Shown here piece by piece: positions 1-9,732 of a DNA stretch of 64,000 nucleotides; the first letter of the stretch is position 1, and each line of letters starts with the position of its first letter. The translations under genes were made by a program, and so were the position numbers. The stretch comes from Macrococcus capreoli. GTDB lineage: Bacteria; Bacillota; Bacilli; Staphylococcales; Staphylococcaceae. Under the pieces are notes generated by a model. That model ran no database searches. It worked only from the letters and a program-made list of their open reading frames with translations, and was not told where the DNA came from. The DNA lies in assembly GCF_025628935.1 (NCBI RefSeq), contig NZ_JAOTIS010000008.1:1-64000 (forward strand). Direction: 5' to 3'.

Positions 1-92
1 TTTCATATTATTTTTTATTCATATTATGTTAAACTTAAATAAATATACATACATAACAGTAAAATGAATTTGAATTAAAGGTGGCTATTCAT

Positions 93-965
93 ATGTCAAA
101 AGTTAGAAAAGCAATTATTCCAGCTGCGGGAATCGGGTCGCGCTTTTTACCTGCGACGAAAGCGATGCCGAAAGAAATTCTTCCGATATTAGATAAACCG
201 ACCATTCAATATATCGTTGAAGAAGCGGTTGCAGCAGGTATTGAAGATATTATTATTGTTACAGGAAAGCATAAACGTGCGATAGAAGATCACTTCGATG
301 CTCAAATGGAACTCGAGCTTAACTTGAAAGAAAAAGGCAAATTAGACTTACTTGAGAAAGTTCAGCATTCTACGCATTTAGCAAATATCTTTTACGTTCG
401 ACAAAAATCACCACAAGGATTAGGGCATGCGATCTGGACAGCGAAACAATTTATTGGCGATGAACCATTTGCTGTCTTACTCGGAGATGATATTGTTGAC
501 GGAGAAGTGCCAGCGATCAAACAGTTAATGGATGTATACGATGAGAAACAGAAATCTGTAATCGGCGCTAAAACTGTAGCGTATGAAGATACTGAACGAT
601 ACGGCATGATTGAATCCAAATCTCAGAATGGACGCCTGTACGAAATCGAAACGTTAGTTGAGAAACCGAAATTAGGAACAACAGATTCACGTTTGGCCAT
701 TATGGGTCGCTATGTATTAACACCGGATATTTTTAACTATTTAGAAGAGCAAAATATTGGTGCAGGTGGGGAAATTCAATTGACAGATGCAATTGCACGC
801 GTGAATGAAGATGATGCGGTCTATGCGTATGACTTTGAAGGTGATCGTTACGACGTTGGTGATAAGATTGGATTTGTTAAGACAACGATGGAATATGCGA
901 TGCGTTCTGATATGAAAGAACAACTCATTCCGTTTTTAGAATCACTGTTAAACAAATATAAATAA
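93..965 (+). CDS. gtaB: UTP-glucose-1-phosphate uridylyltransferase (first copy)
   Basis: This 290-residue cytoplasmic enzyme makes UDP-glucose from UTP and glucose-1-phosphate. Its N-terminus has the GalU/GtaB nucleotide-binding signature ([21 protein letters not shown]), followed by the LLGDD metal and substrate motif and VEKPK. A GTG at 81 is in frame but lies inside the Shine-Dalgarno sequence (AAAGGTGG), so the ATG at 93 is preferred. That start also gives the same length as the second copy at 56299. It is convergent with ltaA-ugtP, whose glycolipid synthase uses UDP-glucose, so it probably supplies lipoteichoic acid anchor synthesis. The family call is secure; the division of labour with the second copy is inferred. 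Confidence 0.95.
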   Translation: MSKVRKAIIPAAGIGSRFLPATKAMPKEILPILDKPTIQYIVEEAVAAGIEDIIIVTGKHKRAIEDHFDAQMELELNLKEKGKLDLLEKVQHSTHLANIFYVRQKSPQGLGHAIWTAKQFIGDEPFAVLLGDDIVDGEVPAIKQLMDVYDEKQKSVIGAKTVAYEDTERYGMIESKSQNGRLYEIETLVEKPKLGTTDSRLAIMGRYVLTPDIFNYLEEQNIGAGGEIQLTDAIARVNEDDAVYAYDFEGDRYDVGDKIGFVKTTMEYAMRSDMKEQLIPFLESLLNKYK

Positions 966-971
966 CAAAAA

Positions 972-1002
972 AAGAGAGTGCATCTTAATGATGGGCTCTC
1001 TT
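972..1002. terminator. Bidirectional terminator between gtaB and ltaA
   Basis: The arms AAGAGAG (972-978) and CTCTCTT (996-1002) are extended by a CATC/GATG pairing. An A-run precedes the hairpin and a T-containing stretch follows it. The ltaA stop codon (985-987) lies in the loop, so this hairpin probably ends both convergent transcripts. Confidence 0.7.
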
Positions 1003-2184
1003 ATTCTGTCTATAAACACGGATAAAGTAAATACCGTAAAACAATGCTAAAAAGATAAATAAACTCGCTGATATAAATAGCGTGACATTTGTATTATGAA
1101 AGAGTTCAGTAAGTATACCACCGATCACAGGGCCAAGCATCGTGCCGATGCCTTGTAATGAATTAAACACGCCCCACGATTCTTCTTTCAGTTTCGGTTC
1201 AACTTGACTGGCCATAAATGCATTCCAGCCTGGCAGCAACAAGCCGTAAAATATCCCGATAACTAACGCAGAAATTAATACTAAATAATAATTAGAAATT
1301 TGAGTCATAAAGAAAATCGCGACACCGTAAACGATAAAACCGGTTAATATGACGATATATGAATAGACGTTAGACACGTCATCCATAAACTTTGAAATAA
1401 ATAACATTGATATAGTACAACCAACGCCACCAGCGATTAATATGTATGTATATTCTAATGTTGTGACATGTAAATTATTAATCGCATAACTCGGTAATAT
1501 CGGAACAAGCATTCCAATTGCTAAACCTTGAATCAAAATACCGGGAAACAGTAAGAGATGACGCATCATCACTTGTTTAATATGTAATGCCTGTGTCTTC
1601 AGTGATTTCTTCTCAAAGAATGAGACTTCAACATGGACAAACAAATAAAGGCACCATGCAATGAATGCAAATACAGGCATTAAGAATGTAAACTTCGTCG
1701 GATGCACTTTAAAGATTAAATTCATCATAATCATACCTGTCATCATCCCGACAAGCCACGCGAAATAAACATAACCCATATGCTTGCTGCGCTTCGCGTC
1801 ATCGATAGAACTTAGCATAATCACCCAGATTGGGCTGACAGCAATCCCTGTTAATATCGCAGCTATAATAAGTGACAATGGATTCTGAAAAAATACCACA
1901 AGTGACAAACCGACAATCGCAAGTATAAATCCACTATTTAATACGATCTTCGTCCCGTAACGTTTCAACATGAAGCCGACGCCAAAGTTGGTCAATGCAT
2001 CACTGATAAAATGAAGCGTAATGGCAAATGATACGATACCGACAGTCACTTTAGAAGCGGTCGTCGGCAATATCGGTAAATAACTCAAAATATACATTCC
2101 ACGTGCAAATTCCATTAAAAACAAAATCAAAATCATCAACCAGAAATTCTTGCCGGCAAATCTATTTCGCGAAGAGTCGCGCAT
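985..2184 (-). CDS. ltaA: LtaA-type glycolipid flippase (MFS family)
   Basis: This 399-residue polytopic membrane protein has about 12 hydrophobic segments and resembles the major facilitator superfamily. It lies directly downstream of ugtP, overlapping it by 23 bp, as in staphylococci, where LtaA flips the diglucosyl-diacylglycerol anchor of lipoteichoic acid to the outer leaflet. Length is close to S. aureus LtaA (about 396 residues, from memory). The ATG at 2184 lies inside the end of ugtP, which indicates translational coupling. The assignment rests on family resemblance plus conserved order; no LtaA-specific active-site residues were checked. Confidence 0.88.
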   Translation of the reverse strand: MRDSSRNRFAGKNFWLMILILFLMEFARGMYILSYLPILPTTASKVTVGIVSFAITLHFISDALTNFGVGFMLKRYGTKIVLNSGFILAIVGLSLVVFFQNPLSLIIAAILTGIAVSPIWVIMLSSIDDAKRSKHMGYVYFAWLVGMMTGMIMMNLIFKVHPTKFTFLMPVFAFIAWCLYLFVHVEVSFFEKKSLKTQALHIKQVMMRHLLLFPGILIQGLAIGMLVPILPSYAINNLHVTTLEYTYILIAGGVGCTISMLFISKFMDDVSNVYSYIVILTGFIVYGVAIFFMTQISNYYLVLISALVIGIFYGLLLPGWNAFMASQVEPKLKEESWGVFNSLQGIGTMLGPVIGGILTELFHNTNVTLFISASLFIFLALFYGIYFIRVYRQNKRAHH

Positions 2185-3331
2185 ATAATCTCGCTTTCGA
2201 ATGAACTTCGTGTTGAATGATTGATTCGTTTAAAATTTCGATGATTGAACGGCAAATGTTTTGTGCAGAATTTGGTAGAAAATCTTGTTTCATATTTTGA
2301 GTCAGTCGATTTAATTCTTGTTCATGATTTAATAAATCTAAAATGACGTGTGTTGTTTCATCGTACGTATGCGTAATGCGTGCATAACCTTTATTGCTAA
2401 AGTAAACTGCATTTTCGCCTTCCTGACCAGGTGCCGGGTTGAAAAACACAAGTGGAATATGCTTGCATAAACTTTCAGTAATCGTAATACCGCCTGGTTT
2501 CGTTAACATTAAATCACATGATGACATCCATTCAGCCATCTGTTTTGTATAACCCATCACAAGTACATTTTTACCTTTAAATCGTTGTTTCAACGTATTC
2601 ACAAGTTGTTCATTTTTACCGCACACGACTACGAATTGATGGTCGCTTTTATCGACAAGCGCGGCAAGCATTTCATTGAAACCTTCCATCACGCCAAATG
2701 CACCAGCAACCATGAGCAATGTCTTTTTGTCAGGATTCAGTCCATGTTCAATTAACCATGAATTGCGGTCGACGTGTTGATTAAATTGATCGTGAATAGG
2801 GATTCCTGTTATTTGAATGTTGTCTTTCGGAATACCTAACGTCATTAGTTCGTTTTGTAAGCTTTCTGTTGCAACATAATATTTATCTGAATTGAAAGTA
2901 ATCCAGTTTTTATGCATTTTGTAATCCGTAATGACCGTACATACCGGTATATGAATGTTGAAATCACGCTTTAATATCGATACGACAGGTGTCGGGAAAG
3001 TTAATAATATTAAATCTGGTTTCTCTTTAATAATTAAATTCACCAATCTGTTTAAACCATAATATTTATAGAAACAAGCATCCGTCTTATCCGGTCTTGC
3101 ATAGTAAAAGTATTTGTATGATTTTCTGAAGTATTTATAGCTATTAATATAATATTTTTTAGCAATACTATTAATTACAGGATGTGCTTCCTGAAACAAA
3201 TCGTGTTCAATTACTGTAACATTCGGTAAGTGCATTTTATTGAATTGATTGACAAGTGCGTTCGTAACAGAAATATGACCATTGCCAAAAGAACCAGTCA
3301 AAATCAATATTTTTTTATTTTTAATCAGCAT
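2162..3331 (-). CDS. ugtP: Diglucosyl-diacylglycerol synthase UgtP/YpfP (GT28)
   Basis: This processive glucosyltransferase of 389 residues adds two glucoses from UDP-Glc to diacylglycerol at the inner membrane face, making the LTA anchor. The N-terminus KKILILTGSFGNGH is the MGDG-synthase-like signature. The C-terminal half carries the donor motif KPGGITITES and NPAPGQE. An upstream GTG at 3349 is in frame, but the ATG at 3331 has GGAG seven bases upstream and matches the staphylococcal N-terminus. It forms an operon with ltaA. Tandem TGTAAT boxes (3433-3449, minus strand) lie about 100 bp upstream. Confidence is high. Confidence 0.95.
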   Translation of the reverse strand: MLIKNKKILILTGSFGNGHISVTNALVNQFNKMHLPNVTVIEHDLFQEAHPVINSIAKKYYINSYKYFRKSYKYFYYARPDKTDACFYKYYGLNRLVNLIIKEKPDLILLTFPTPVVSILKRDFNIHIPVCTVITDYKMHKNWITFNSDKYYVATESLQNELMTLGIPKDNIQITGIPIHDQFNQHVDRNSWLIEHGLNPDKKTLLMVAGAFGVMEGFNEMLAALVDKSDHQFVVVCGKNEQLVNTLKQRFKGKNVLVMGYTKQMAEWMSSCDLMLTKPGGITITESLCKHIPLVFFNPAPGQEGENAVYFSNKGYARITHTYDETTHVILDLLNHEQELNRLTQNMKQDFLPNSAQNICRSIIEILNESIIQHEVHSKARLYARLFAK

Positions 3332-3432
3332 AAGTACACTCCGATTCATTTAATTTATGTTTAACTGAAGGACAGTATCATTAAGTTTAATTCTATCTTA
3401 TTATCACATCTTTGTGAAAAGATATCATGATA

Positions 3433-3471
3433 ATTACAATAAAATTACAATATTTTTGAGATATCTTTACA
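3433..3471 (-). promoter_or_regulatory. WalR/PhoP-type tandem boxes upstream of ugtP
   Basis: On the minus strand TGTAAT-N5-TGTAAT (3449 to 3433) is an exact TGTWAH-N5-TGTWAH match, and a further TGTAAA lies at 3471-3466, in the same 11-bp register (22 bp away). It lies between the ABC permease gene and ugtP and has the orientation of ugtP. The consensus is remembered from WalR (YycF) work. PhoP boxes (TTWACA) are the reverse complement, so either regulator is possible. Confidence 0.55.
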
Positions 3472-3483
3472 ATTGAAGCTTCA

Positions 3484-4671
3484 TTATATATTACGGTAGC
3501 GTTTCAGTAAAATGATATTCGCAACCATTAATAATGCGAAAAGGACGAGCAACACAATAATATTCGGCATAATTTCAATGGCTTGTCCTTTAATCATAAT
3601 GCGATTTAAGTTATCTGCACCATATTTCAACGGCATCGTATAGCTTAAGAGTTGTAACGGGCGATGCATATTCTCTATCGGTATCAAACCACTAAACAGT
3701 ATTTGAGGTACAATGATAAGTGGAATAAATTGTATCATTTGGAATTCAGATTTTGCAAATGTTGAGATCAATAAACCGAGCCCAAGTGCCACGAACGCAA
3801 GCATAATATTGCTCATGATAAACAGTAAAAGACTACCTTCAACATGAATTTTCAACACATATACAGCATATATTACAAGGATAACGGTTTGTATCGTTGC
3901 AAATAGTGAGAATCCCAGCATATAACCCAATACAATTTCAGAGCGTTTAATCGGTGTTGACAGTAACTTATATAGTGTACCTGTCGTACGTTCCTTAAGT
4001 AAAGTAATACCTGAAATTAAAAACGTGAAAAAGAATACGAAAAATGCAATTAATACAGGATTAATCATGTCAAAATAATTGCTATCCTGATCACCATATA
4101 TATAGTGGTCTTTAATTGTTTCGTCCTGAGCAGGTTGCTTTATTTTTTCATTTTTATTCATTTCCGGCATATCAATACCGACACGTTTGAGTAACGGGCC
4201 AAGTTTTGCAATTTGTTGTTGCATCTTTTCGAGTTGCTGCTGCATCGCTTCAAACTTTTGCTGCATTTCAGTAATGACCACTTGTGATTGTGAGAATTTC
4301 GCTTTAATTTTATATGCTTCAATCGCTTGTTTTACTTTCATTTTTTTAGCGGGATCAATATTCTCATAATAAACATCGGTCTTATCTTCTTGCGTAATCA
4401 ATACGGCGTCTAAATTTTGTGATTCAATCGTTTGTTTAATATGTTCATCCGAACTGATCTTGATTTGTTTAATATTGTGCTGTTCCAGTTGTTCTGATAA
4501 TGCACTCGGAATATGGTAAATACCGACTTTCACTTTACCATCGTCTACTGTCTGGAAGATATAATGCAGTAACGTCAGCAATAACACAGGTGCTACAAAC
4601 AATAACATTAATGTGCGTTTATCACGTACGATTTGCGTAATAATACGCTGTGCAATCGTTAAGATATTCAT
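3484..4671 (-). CDS. ABC-2 type transporter permease
   Basis: This 395-residue membrane protein has an N-terminal TM segment (about 20-40), a large extracytoplasmic domain, then five or six TM segments in the C-terminal half (from about 200). This is the ABC2_membrane_3 layout of drug, bacteriocin or Nod-type exporters. The external domain holds a Gln/Met-rich coiled coil (about residues 135-160, repeats of MQQQLEKMQQQ type). The start codon overlaps the stop of the upstream ATPase gene by 4 bp (ATGA), so the two form an operon and a transporter. Substrate is unknown. The position next to ugtP-ltaA gives no specific clue, because the ugtP promoter region separates them. Confidence 0.85.
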   Translation of the reverse strand: MNILTIAQRIITQIVRDKRTLMLLFVAPVLLLTLLHYIFQTVDDGKVKVGIYHIPSALSEQLEQHNIKQIKISSDEHIKQTIESQNLDAVLITQEDKTDVYYENIDPAKKMKVKQAIEAYKIKAKFSQSQVVITEMQQKFEAMQQQLEKMQQQIAKLGPLLKRVGIDMPEMNKNEKIKQPAQDETIKDHYIYGDQDSNYFDMINPVLIAFFVFFFTFLISGITLLKERTTGTLYKLLSTPIKRSEIVLGYMLGFSLFATIQTVILVIYAVYVLKIHVEGSLLLFIMSNIMLAFVALGLGLLISTFAKSEFQMIQFIPLIIVPQILFSGLIPIENMHRPLQLLSYTMPLKYGADNLNRIMIKGQAIEIMPNIIVLLVLFALLMVANIILLKRYRNI

Positions 4672-5384
4672 TGCGTTTCACCTACTTTAATAAAGATATC
4701 TTCAATTGTATCTACTTCATAATGGGCTTTTAATCGGTCTGGTGCACCGAAACCAATCATAGTATTGTTATACAGTAACAATAACTTATCACATGCTTCA
4801 GCTTCTTCCATAATATGTGTTGTAATAATAATCGTTGTCCCTTGTGCGTGTAAATCGTTAAAGGCATGCCAGATTTTACGTTTTAAGATGGGGTCGATAC
4901 CGACTGTCGGCTCATCAAGTATAATAAGTTCCGGCTGATGTAATAAACTGATGGCTAAAGACAGACGACGCTTCATGCCACCTGAATAGCCCGCGACGCG
5001 TTTATTCAAATGGGGTGTTAAATCCGTAATATCAGCGACGCGTTCGATGGCACGAACAAGTTCAGCTTTCTTTAATTGATATATACGCCCGAAAAATTTC
5101 AAATGCTCTAATCCGGTTAAATCTTCATATAATGCATCTGATTGTGCCATATACCCGATATGTTGTAATGCATTTAAATCCGGCATAAATTGATTATTGA
5201 TCGTGACGGTGCCATGATCGGGTTGTAATATGCCAAGCATACATTGGATTAATGTTGTTTTTCCAGAACCGGACGCACCGATTATCCCAACGATTTCGCC
5301 TTTATTCACGGAAAAGCTAATGTTTTGAAAGACATGCTGCTGATGGAATGATTTTGTTAGTTGGCTGACGATAATTTCAGACAT
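4668..5384 (-). CDS. ABC transporter ATP-binding protein
   Basis: This 238-residue nucleotide-binding subunit has Walker A (GASGSGKTT), signature (YSGGMKRR), Walker B (LIILDEPTVGID) and H-loop (TTHIMEEAEACD). The family is the CcmA/DrrA-type exporter ATPases. An in-frame ATG at 5417 gives a longer protein, but the ATG at 5384 follows GGAGG at a spacing of 5 and begins the conserved domain, so it is chosen. It partners the overlapping permease gene. Export of an unknown substrate is the expected role. Confidence 0.92.
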   Translation of the reverse strand: MSEIIVSQLTKSFHQQHVFQNISFSVNKGEIVGIIGASGSGKTTLIQCMLGILQPDHGTVTINNQFMPDLNALQHIGYMAQSDALYEDLTGLEHLKFFGRIYQLKKAELVRAIERVADITDLTPHLNKRVAGYSGGMKRRLSLAISLLHQPELIILDEPTVGIDPILKRKIWHAFNDLHAQGTTIIITTHIMEEAEACDKLLLLYNNTMIGFGAPDRLKAHYEVDTIEDIFIKVGETQ

Positions 5385-5512
5385 AGTAACCTCCATTGAC
5401 GTTTTGATTATGTTCATTATACGCTATTTAATTTGAAAGAACATACTAACTTGTATAGGCGAAAATTTTAAAAAGGTGTATAATAAAGAATTGAACTAAA
5501 GGAGGTCTTTTC

Positions 5513-7000
5513 ATGGACACGCAAGCATTGCTGAATGTAATAAAAGCGAAGCAACTTTACGGTAAATTTCCTGAAACAATCAATAATATCGTCGTTGATT
5601 CAAGACAAGCGACTGAAGATGCAGTCTTCGTTGCAAGTCATGGTTATACAGTAGATAGTCATCAATTTATTCCGAATGTAATTGCACAAGGGTGTAGAAT
5701 GGTCGTCGTTGATCATTACATGGCTGAATTACCTGGACATGTTGGACAAGTCGTCGTGCGCGATACTATTAAAGTCGCTAATATATTTGCCCAGTTTCTG
5801 ATGGACTTTCCAAGTCAGCATCTGACAACTTATGGCGTAACCGGGACGAATGGTAAGACAAGTGTTGCAACGATGATTCATCATCTGCATCGTGCATTAC
5901 ACATTAATTCGGCCTATCTCGGGACGAATGGATTTCAATATAATGAAGATGTGGCGAAAGGATCCAATTCAACGCCAGAAACGATTACATTAAACAATCA
6001 TATAAATGACGCACTCAATCAAGGTGCACAAGCGATGTCCATGGAGATGAGTAGTCACGGTCTCGCGTTAGGCAGAACGAATGGTGTGGACATTGATGCT
6101 GCAATATTCACTAATTTAACGCAAGATCATTTAGACTTTCATGGCACGATGGAGCGTTATGGCTTCCATAAAACATTACTGTTCGCGCAGCTCGGTAATG
6201 ATTATTCGAAACCGAAGTTTGCAATCGTGAATGGTGATGATCCGTATGCTTCAGAACTTTCGATTGCAACACCACGTGAAGTCATCACGTATGGCATTGA
6301 ACATGAATGTGATGTCCGTGCAACGAATATAGTTGAAACGATTCATGGCATCCAGTTTGATATGATAACACCGGATGGAACAGTAACAATTAAATGTCCG
6401 TATATCGGACGATTCAATGTGTATAACATGCTTGCTGCACTCACTGCCATGTGGACGCAAGAACATGCAATTGAAGCTTTAGCACAAGCAACTGAACATT
6501 TAAATCCAGTTGAAGGTCGATTAGAAGTGCTGGATCGCACGTTACCGATTGATTTAATTATTGATTACGCGCATACACCAGACGGCATGAATAAACTGAT
6601 TGATGCGGTAGAACCATTTAAACGTGGTAAGCTTATATTCTTAGTGGGTATGGCTGGCGAACGTGATTTAACAAAGACACCTGAAATGGGTGCCATTGCA
6701 TGCCGTGCTGATTATGTTATCTTTACACCTGATAATCCGGCAAATGATGATCCAAAGAAATTAACGGATGCGTTAGAATCAGGTGCAACACATGACCGCT
6801 TTGTATCTTTTCTTGATCGTGCAGAAGGGATTCGTCATGCAATCGCAATGAGCGAACCGGGTGACATGGTCGTGCTTGCATCTAAAGGACGTGAGCCGTA
6901 TCAAATTATGCCAGGATACGTAAAAGTGCCGCATCGCGATGATTTAATCGGGCTTGAAGCAGCCTACGCTAAATACGGGAGAGATCATAATGAAGATTAG
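5513..7000 (+). CDS. murE: UDP-MurNAc-tripeptide synthetase (L-lysine adding)
   Basis: This cytoplasmic ligase of 495 residues adds the third stem-peptide residue to UDP-MurNAc-L-Ala-D-Glu. The ATP loop GTNGKTS lies at residues 111-117, the UDP-binding N-domain has VDSRQ, and the central domain has SSHGL and [10 protein letters not shown]. The C-terminal motif DNPANDDPK is the L-Lys-type form; meso-DAP enzymes have DNPR. This indicates Lys-type peptidoglycan, as in staphylococci. The Shine-Dalgarno is AGGAGG at about 5501. The 3' end overlaps the next small gene by 11 bp, and prfC follows, an arrangement known from Staphylococcus. Confidence 0.96.
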   Translation: MDTQALLNVIKAKQLYGKFPETINNIVVDSRQATEDAVFVASHGYTVDSHQFIPNVIAQGCRMVVVDHYMAELPGHVGQVVVRDTIKVANIFAQFLMDFPSQHLTTYGVTGTNGKTSVATMIHHLHRALHINSAYLGTNGFQYNEDVAKGSNSTPETITLNNHINDALNQGAQAMSMEMSSHGLALGRTNGVDIDAAIFTNLTQDHLDFHGTMERYGFHKTLLFAQLGNDYSKPKFAIVNGDDPYASELSIATPREVITYGIEHECDVRATNIVETIHGIQFDMITPDGTVTIKCPYIGRFNVYNMLAALTAMWTQEHAIEALAQATEHLNPVEGRLEVLDRTLPIDLIIDYAHTPDGMNKLIDAVEPFKRGKLIFLVGMAGERDLTKTPEMGAIACRADYVIFTPDNPANDDPKKLTDALESGATHDRFVSFLDRAEGIRHAIAMSEPGDMVVLASKGREPYQIMPGYVKVPHRDDLIGLEAAYAKYGRDHNED

Positions 7001-7229
7001 AAACAATAACGGAGAGACATTGCAATGTAAAGTGTATATTCATGAGAATAAAAAAGAAGAAACAATATTAGTGAGCGTGCCGGATATCTTCTTCTCAATT
7101 CAGTTTGGTTACGATATATACGGTGACGCTTTAGTGGATCATTTATACCACCATTTATTTAATATATTAGACGAAAAAGAAGCGAATCAACTGGCATTAT
7201 CAATTGCACAGTGGACGAGCGAAGTATAA
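6990..7229 (+). CDS. Small conserved protein between murE and prfC
   Basis: This 79-residue acidic protein has no signal peptide and no recognised domain. An in-frame start at 6954 lies inside murE; the ATG at 6990 is preferred because GGGAGAG sits about 8 bases upstream. It overlaps the murE stop by 11 bp and is followed after 10 bp by prfC, so all three are probably co-transcribed. I recall a small hypothetical gene at the same place in staphylococci. Alternating hydrophobic residues ([19 protein letters not shown]) suggest a compact alpha/beta fold. Function is unknown. Confidence 0.75.
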   Translation: MKIRNNNGETLQCKVYIHENKKEETILVSVPDIFFSIQFGYDIYGDALVDHLYHHLFNILDEKEANQLALSIAQWTSEV

Positions 7230-7239
7230 GGAGTACAAT

Positions 7240-8802
7240 ATGACATTAAAACAAGAAGTAGAAATAAGAAAGACGTTTGCGATTATTTCTCACCCGGATG
7301 CCGGTAAGACGACGTTAACAGAGAAATTATTGTTATTCGGTGGCGCGATACGTGAAGCGGGGACAGTAAAAGGGAAGAAGACAGGGAAGTTTGCTACGAG
7401 TGACTGGATGGACGTTGAGAAAGAGCGTGGGATTTCTGTTACAAGCTCTGTCATGCAGTTCGACTATGATAACTTTAAAATTAATATATTAGATACACCA
7501 GGGCACGAAGATTTCTCTGAAGATACGTATCGTACATTAATGGCGGTCGATAGTGCGGTCATGGTCATTGACTGTGCGAAAGGTATTGAGCCGCAAACAT
7601 TAAAGTTATTTAAAGTATGTAAAATGCGTGGTATTCCGATCTTCACATTTATTAATAAACTTGACCGTGTCGGTAAAGAGCCGTTTGAATTATTAGAAGA
7701 AATCGAGAAAACATTAGAAATTGAAACATATCCAATGAACTGGCCAATCGGAATGGGGCCATCGTTCTTCGGTATTATCGATCGTAAAGAAAGAACGATT
7801 GAACCGTTCCGTGACGAAGAGAATGTACTGCATTTAAATGAAGATTACGAACTGACAGAAGAACATCCGATAACAAATGATTCTGCATTTGAGCAGGCTG
7901 TAGAAGAATTAATGTTAGTGGACGGTGCAGGAGAAGACTTTGATAATGATAAATTATTATCAGGTGACTTAACACCGGTATTCTTCGGATCAGCACTTGC
8001 GAACTTTGGTGTACAGAACTTCTTAAATGCATACGTTGATCACGCGCCAATGCCGAGTGGCCGAAATACTGAAGAAGGTGAAGTCGTTTCACCATTTGAT
8101 GAAAGTTTCTCAGGCTTTATCTTTAAGATTCAAGCGAATATGAATCCTCAGCATCGTGATAGAATTGCATTTATGCGTGTCGTCAGTGGGGCATTCGAGC
8201 GTGGTATGGATGTGAGGCTTACAAGAACAGATAAGAAGATGAAGATTTCACGTTCAACGTCATTTATGGCAGATGATACGAAGACTGTTAACCATGCAGT
8301 AAGTGGCGATATTATCGGATTATATGACTCAGGGAATTTCCAGATTGGAGATACGTTAGTTGGTGGCAATCAGAAGTTTAAATTTGAGAAATTACCACAG
8401 TTTACACCGGAGATCTTTATGAAAGTAAGTCCAAAGAACGTCTTAAAGCAGAAGCATTTCCATAAAGGGATTGAGCAGCTTGTACAGGAAGGTGCGATTC
8501 AGCTATATCGTACATTGCATACAAATCAAATCATTCTAGGTGCAGTTGGTCAATTACAGTTCGAAGTATTTGAACACCGTATGAATAATGAATATAACGT
8601 TGATGTTGTGATGGAACCTGTCGGTCGCAAAATTGCGCGCTGGATTGAAAACGAAGAAGATATTAAAGATAGTATGAACGGTAGTCGTTCTATATTAGTA
8701 GATGACAGATTTGGTAATAAAGTATTCTTATTTGAGAATGAATTTGCAACGCGCTGGTTCTTAGATAAGTTCCCGGAAATTAAATTGTTTAGCTTATTGT
8801 AA
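7240..8802 (+). CDS. prfC: Peptide chain release factor 3
   Basis: RF3 is a translational GTPase that recycles RF1 and RF2 from the ribosome after peptide release. The 520-residue protein has G1 SHPDAGKTT near the N-terminus, switch sequence GISVTSS, G3 DTPGHEDF and G4 NKLD, then EF-Tu-like domain II and the RF3 C-terminal domain. An upstream in-frame ATG at 7204 lies in the preceding gene; the ATG at 7240 follows AAGGAG by 6 bases and gives the family length. It is the last gene of the murE operon; no clear terminator follows it before terC. Confidence 0.96.
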   Translation: MTLKQEVEIRKTFAIISHPDAGKTTLTEKLLLFGGAIREAGTVKGKKTGKFATSDWMDVEKERGISVTSSVMQFDYDNFKINILDTPGHEDFSEDTYRTLMAVDSAVMVIDCAKGIEPQTLKLFKVCKMRGIPIFTFINKLDRVGKEPFELLEEIEKTLEIETYPMNWPIGMGPSFFGIIDRKERTIEPFRDEENVLHLNEDYELTEEHPITNDSAFEQAVEELMLVDGAGEDFDNDKLLSGDLTPVFFGSALANFGVQNFLNAYVDHAPMPSGRNTEEGEVVSPFDESFSGFIFKIQANMNPQHRDRIAFMRVVSGAFERGMDVRLTRTDKKMKISRSTSFMADDTKTVNHAVSGDIIGLYDSGNFQIGDTLVGGNQKFKFEKLPQFTPEIFMKVSPKNVLKQKHFHKGIEQLVQEGAIQLYRTLHTNQIILGAVGQLQFEVFEHRMNNEYNVDVVMEPVGRKIARWIENEEDIKDSMNGSRSILVDDRFGNKVFLFENEFATRWFLDKFPEIKLFSLL

Positions 8803-8881
8803 GCAAATTATTCATTTTTTTGACAATCATCGCTTATAATACAAACATCAAAGATTAAATTAAGAAATACGGAGTGAGTCT

Positions 8882-9655
8882 ATGGATATGTCGATATTAA
8901 TAACCTATGCGTGGGTTGTTATTGTACTAGTTGTGCTGGAAGGTTTACTTGCAGCAGATAACGCGATTGTTATGGCTGTAATGGTGAAACATTTACCGGA
9001 GGATCAACGAAAGAAGGCTTTATTTTACGGCTTAATTGGAGCATTTATCTTTAGATTTGCGTCATTATTTGTAATTGCTTACTTAGCGAAGTTCTGGCAA
9101 ATTCAGGCGTTAGGTGCTGCTTATTTGCTCTTTATGTCGATTAAGAATTTGTACGATTACTATAAGACCGGGGACGCAACGAGTGAAGCGGAAGAAGCGG
9201 AACTTGAGAAGTATAGTAAGAAAGGTAGCGGCTTCTGGATGACCGTTGCGAAAGTTGAATTTGCAGATATCGCTTTTGCGATTGACTCTATGCTTGCGGC
9301 AATTGCGATTGCGATTACGTTACCTGAAGTTGGACCACAGTTTGGTGGTATGAATTTAGGGCAATTCCTAGTAATGTTTACAGGTGGGATGCTTGGCGTA
9401 ATTATTATGCGATTTGCAGCAACTTGGTTTGTAAAACTGTTACATGATAACCCGACACTGGAAGCTGCAGCGTTCGGTATCGTTGGCTGGGTTGGCGTGA
9501 AATTAGTCGTCATGGTATTAGCACATGAATCGATTCAAATATTACCGCATGACTTTCCACACGGTTTACCATGGCAGTTAACATTCTGGGGTGTATTACT
9601 GTTAATACTTGCTATTGGTTGGTTTGGCGGTAAGAAAAAGCAAACGAACAATTAA
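8882..9655 (+). CDS. TerC-family integral membrane protein
   Basis: This 257-residue protein has seven or so TM segments and the TerC hallmarks: LLAADNAIVMAVMVKHLP early and the second acidic motif VEFADIAFAIDSM in the middle, both likely metal-contacting. Bacillus homologues (YceF/YkoY, renamed MeeF/MeeY) have been linked to manganese loading of exported proteins; applying that here is inference. Shine-Dalgarno GGAG is 7 bases before the ATG. A TATAAT lies at 8835-8840 in the gap after prfC. A strong hairpin at 9679-9714 ends the transcript. Confidence 0.88.
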   Translation: MDMSILITYAWVVIVLVVLEGLLAADNAIVMAVMVKHLPEDQRKKALFYGLIGAFIFRFASLFVIAYLAKFWQIQALGAAYLLFMSIKNLYDYYKTGDATSEAEEAELEKYSKKGSGFWMTVAKVEFADIAFAIDSMLAAIAIAITLPEVGPQFGGMNLGQFLVMFTGGMLGVIIMRFAATWFVKLLHDNPTLEAAAFGIVGWVGVKLVVMVLAHESIQILPHDFPHGLPWQLTFWGVLLLILAIGWFGGKKKQTNN

Positions 9656-9678
9656 AAAATAGCGTTATATCGTATAAA

Positions 9679-9720
9679 ACTTAGTGTATCTATATTATAA
9701 TAGATACACTAAGTTTTTTT
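9679..9720 (+). terminator. Strong hairpin and T-run after terC, abutting the htrA-like gene
   Basis: A perfect 15-bp inverted repeat (9679-9693 and 9700-9714) with a 6-nt loop is followed by a run of T to 9720. It is a textbook Rho-independent terminator. The Shine-Dalgarno of the next gene begins within 3 bases of the T-run. The loop and right arm include TATAAT (9696-9701). Confidence 0.88.
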
Positions 9721-9732
9721 ATGGAGGAAATC

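Noticed and set aside
8820-8840. TTGACA followed by TATAAT before terC
   Set aside because: The spacing is only 9 bp, so the two cannot form one promoter; only the TATAAT is kept as a candidate -10.
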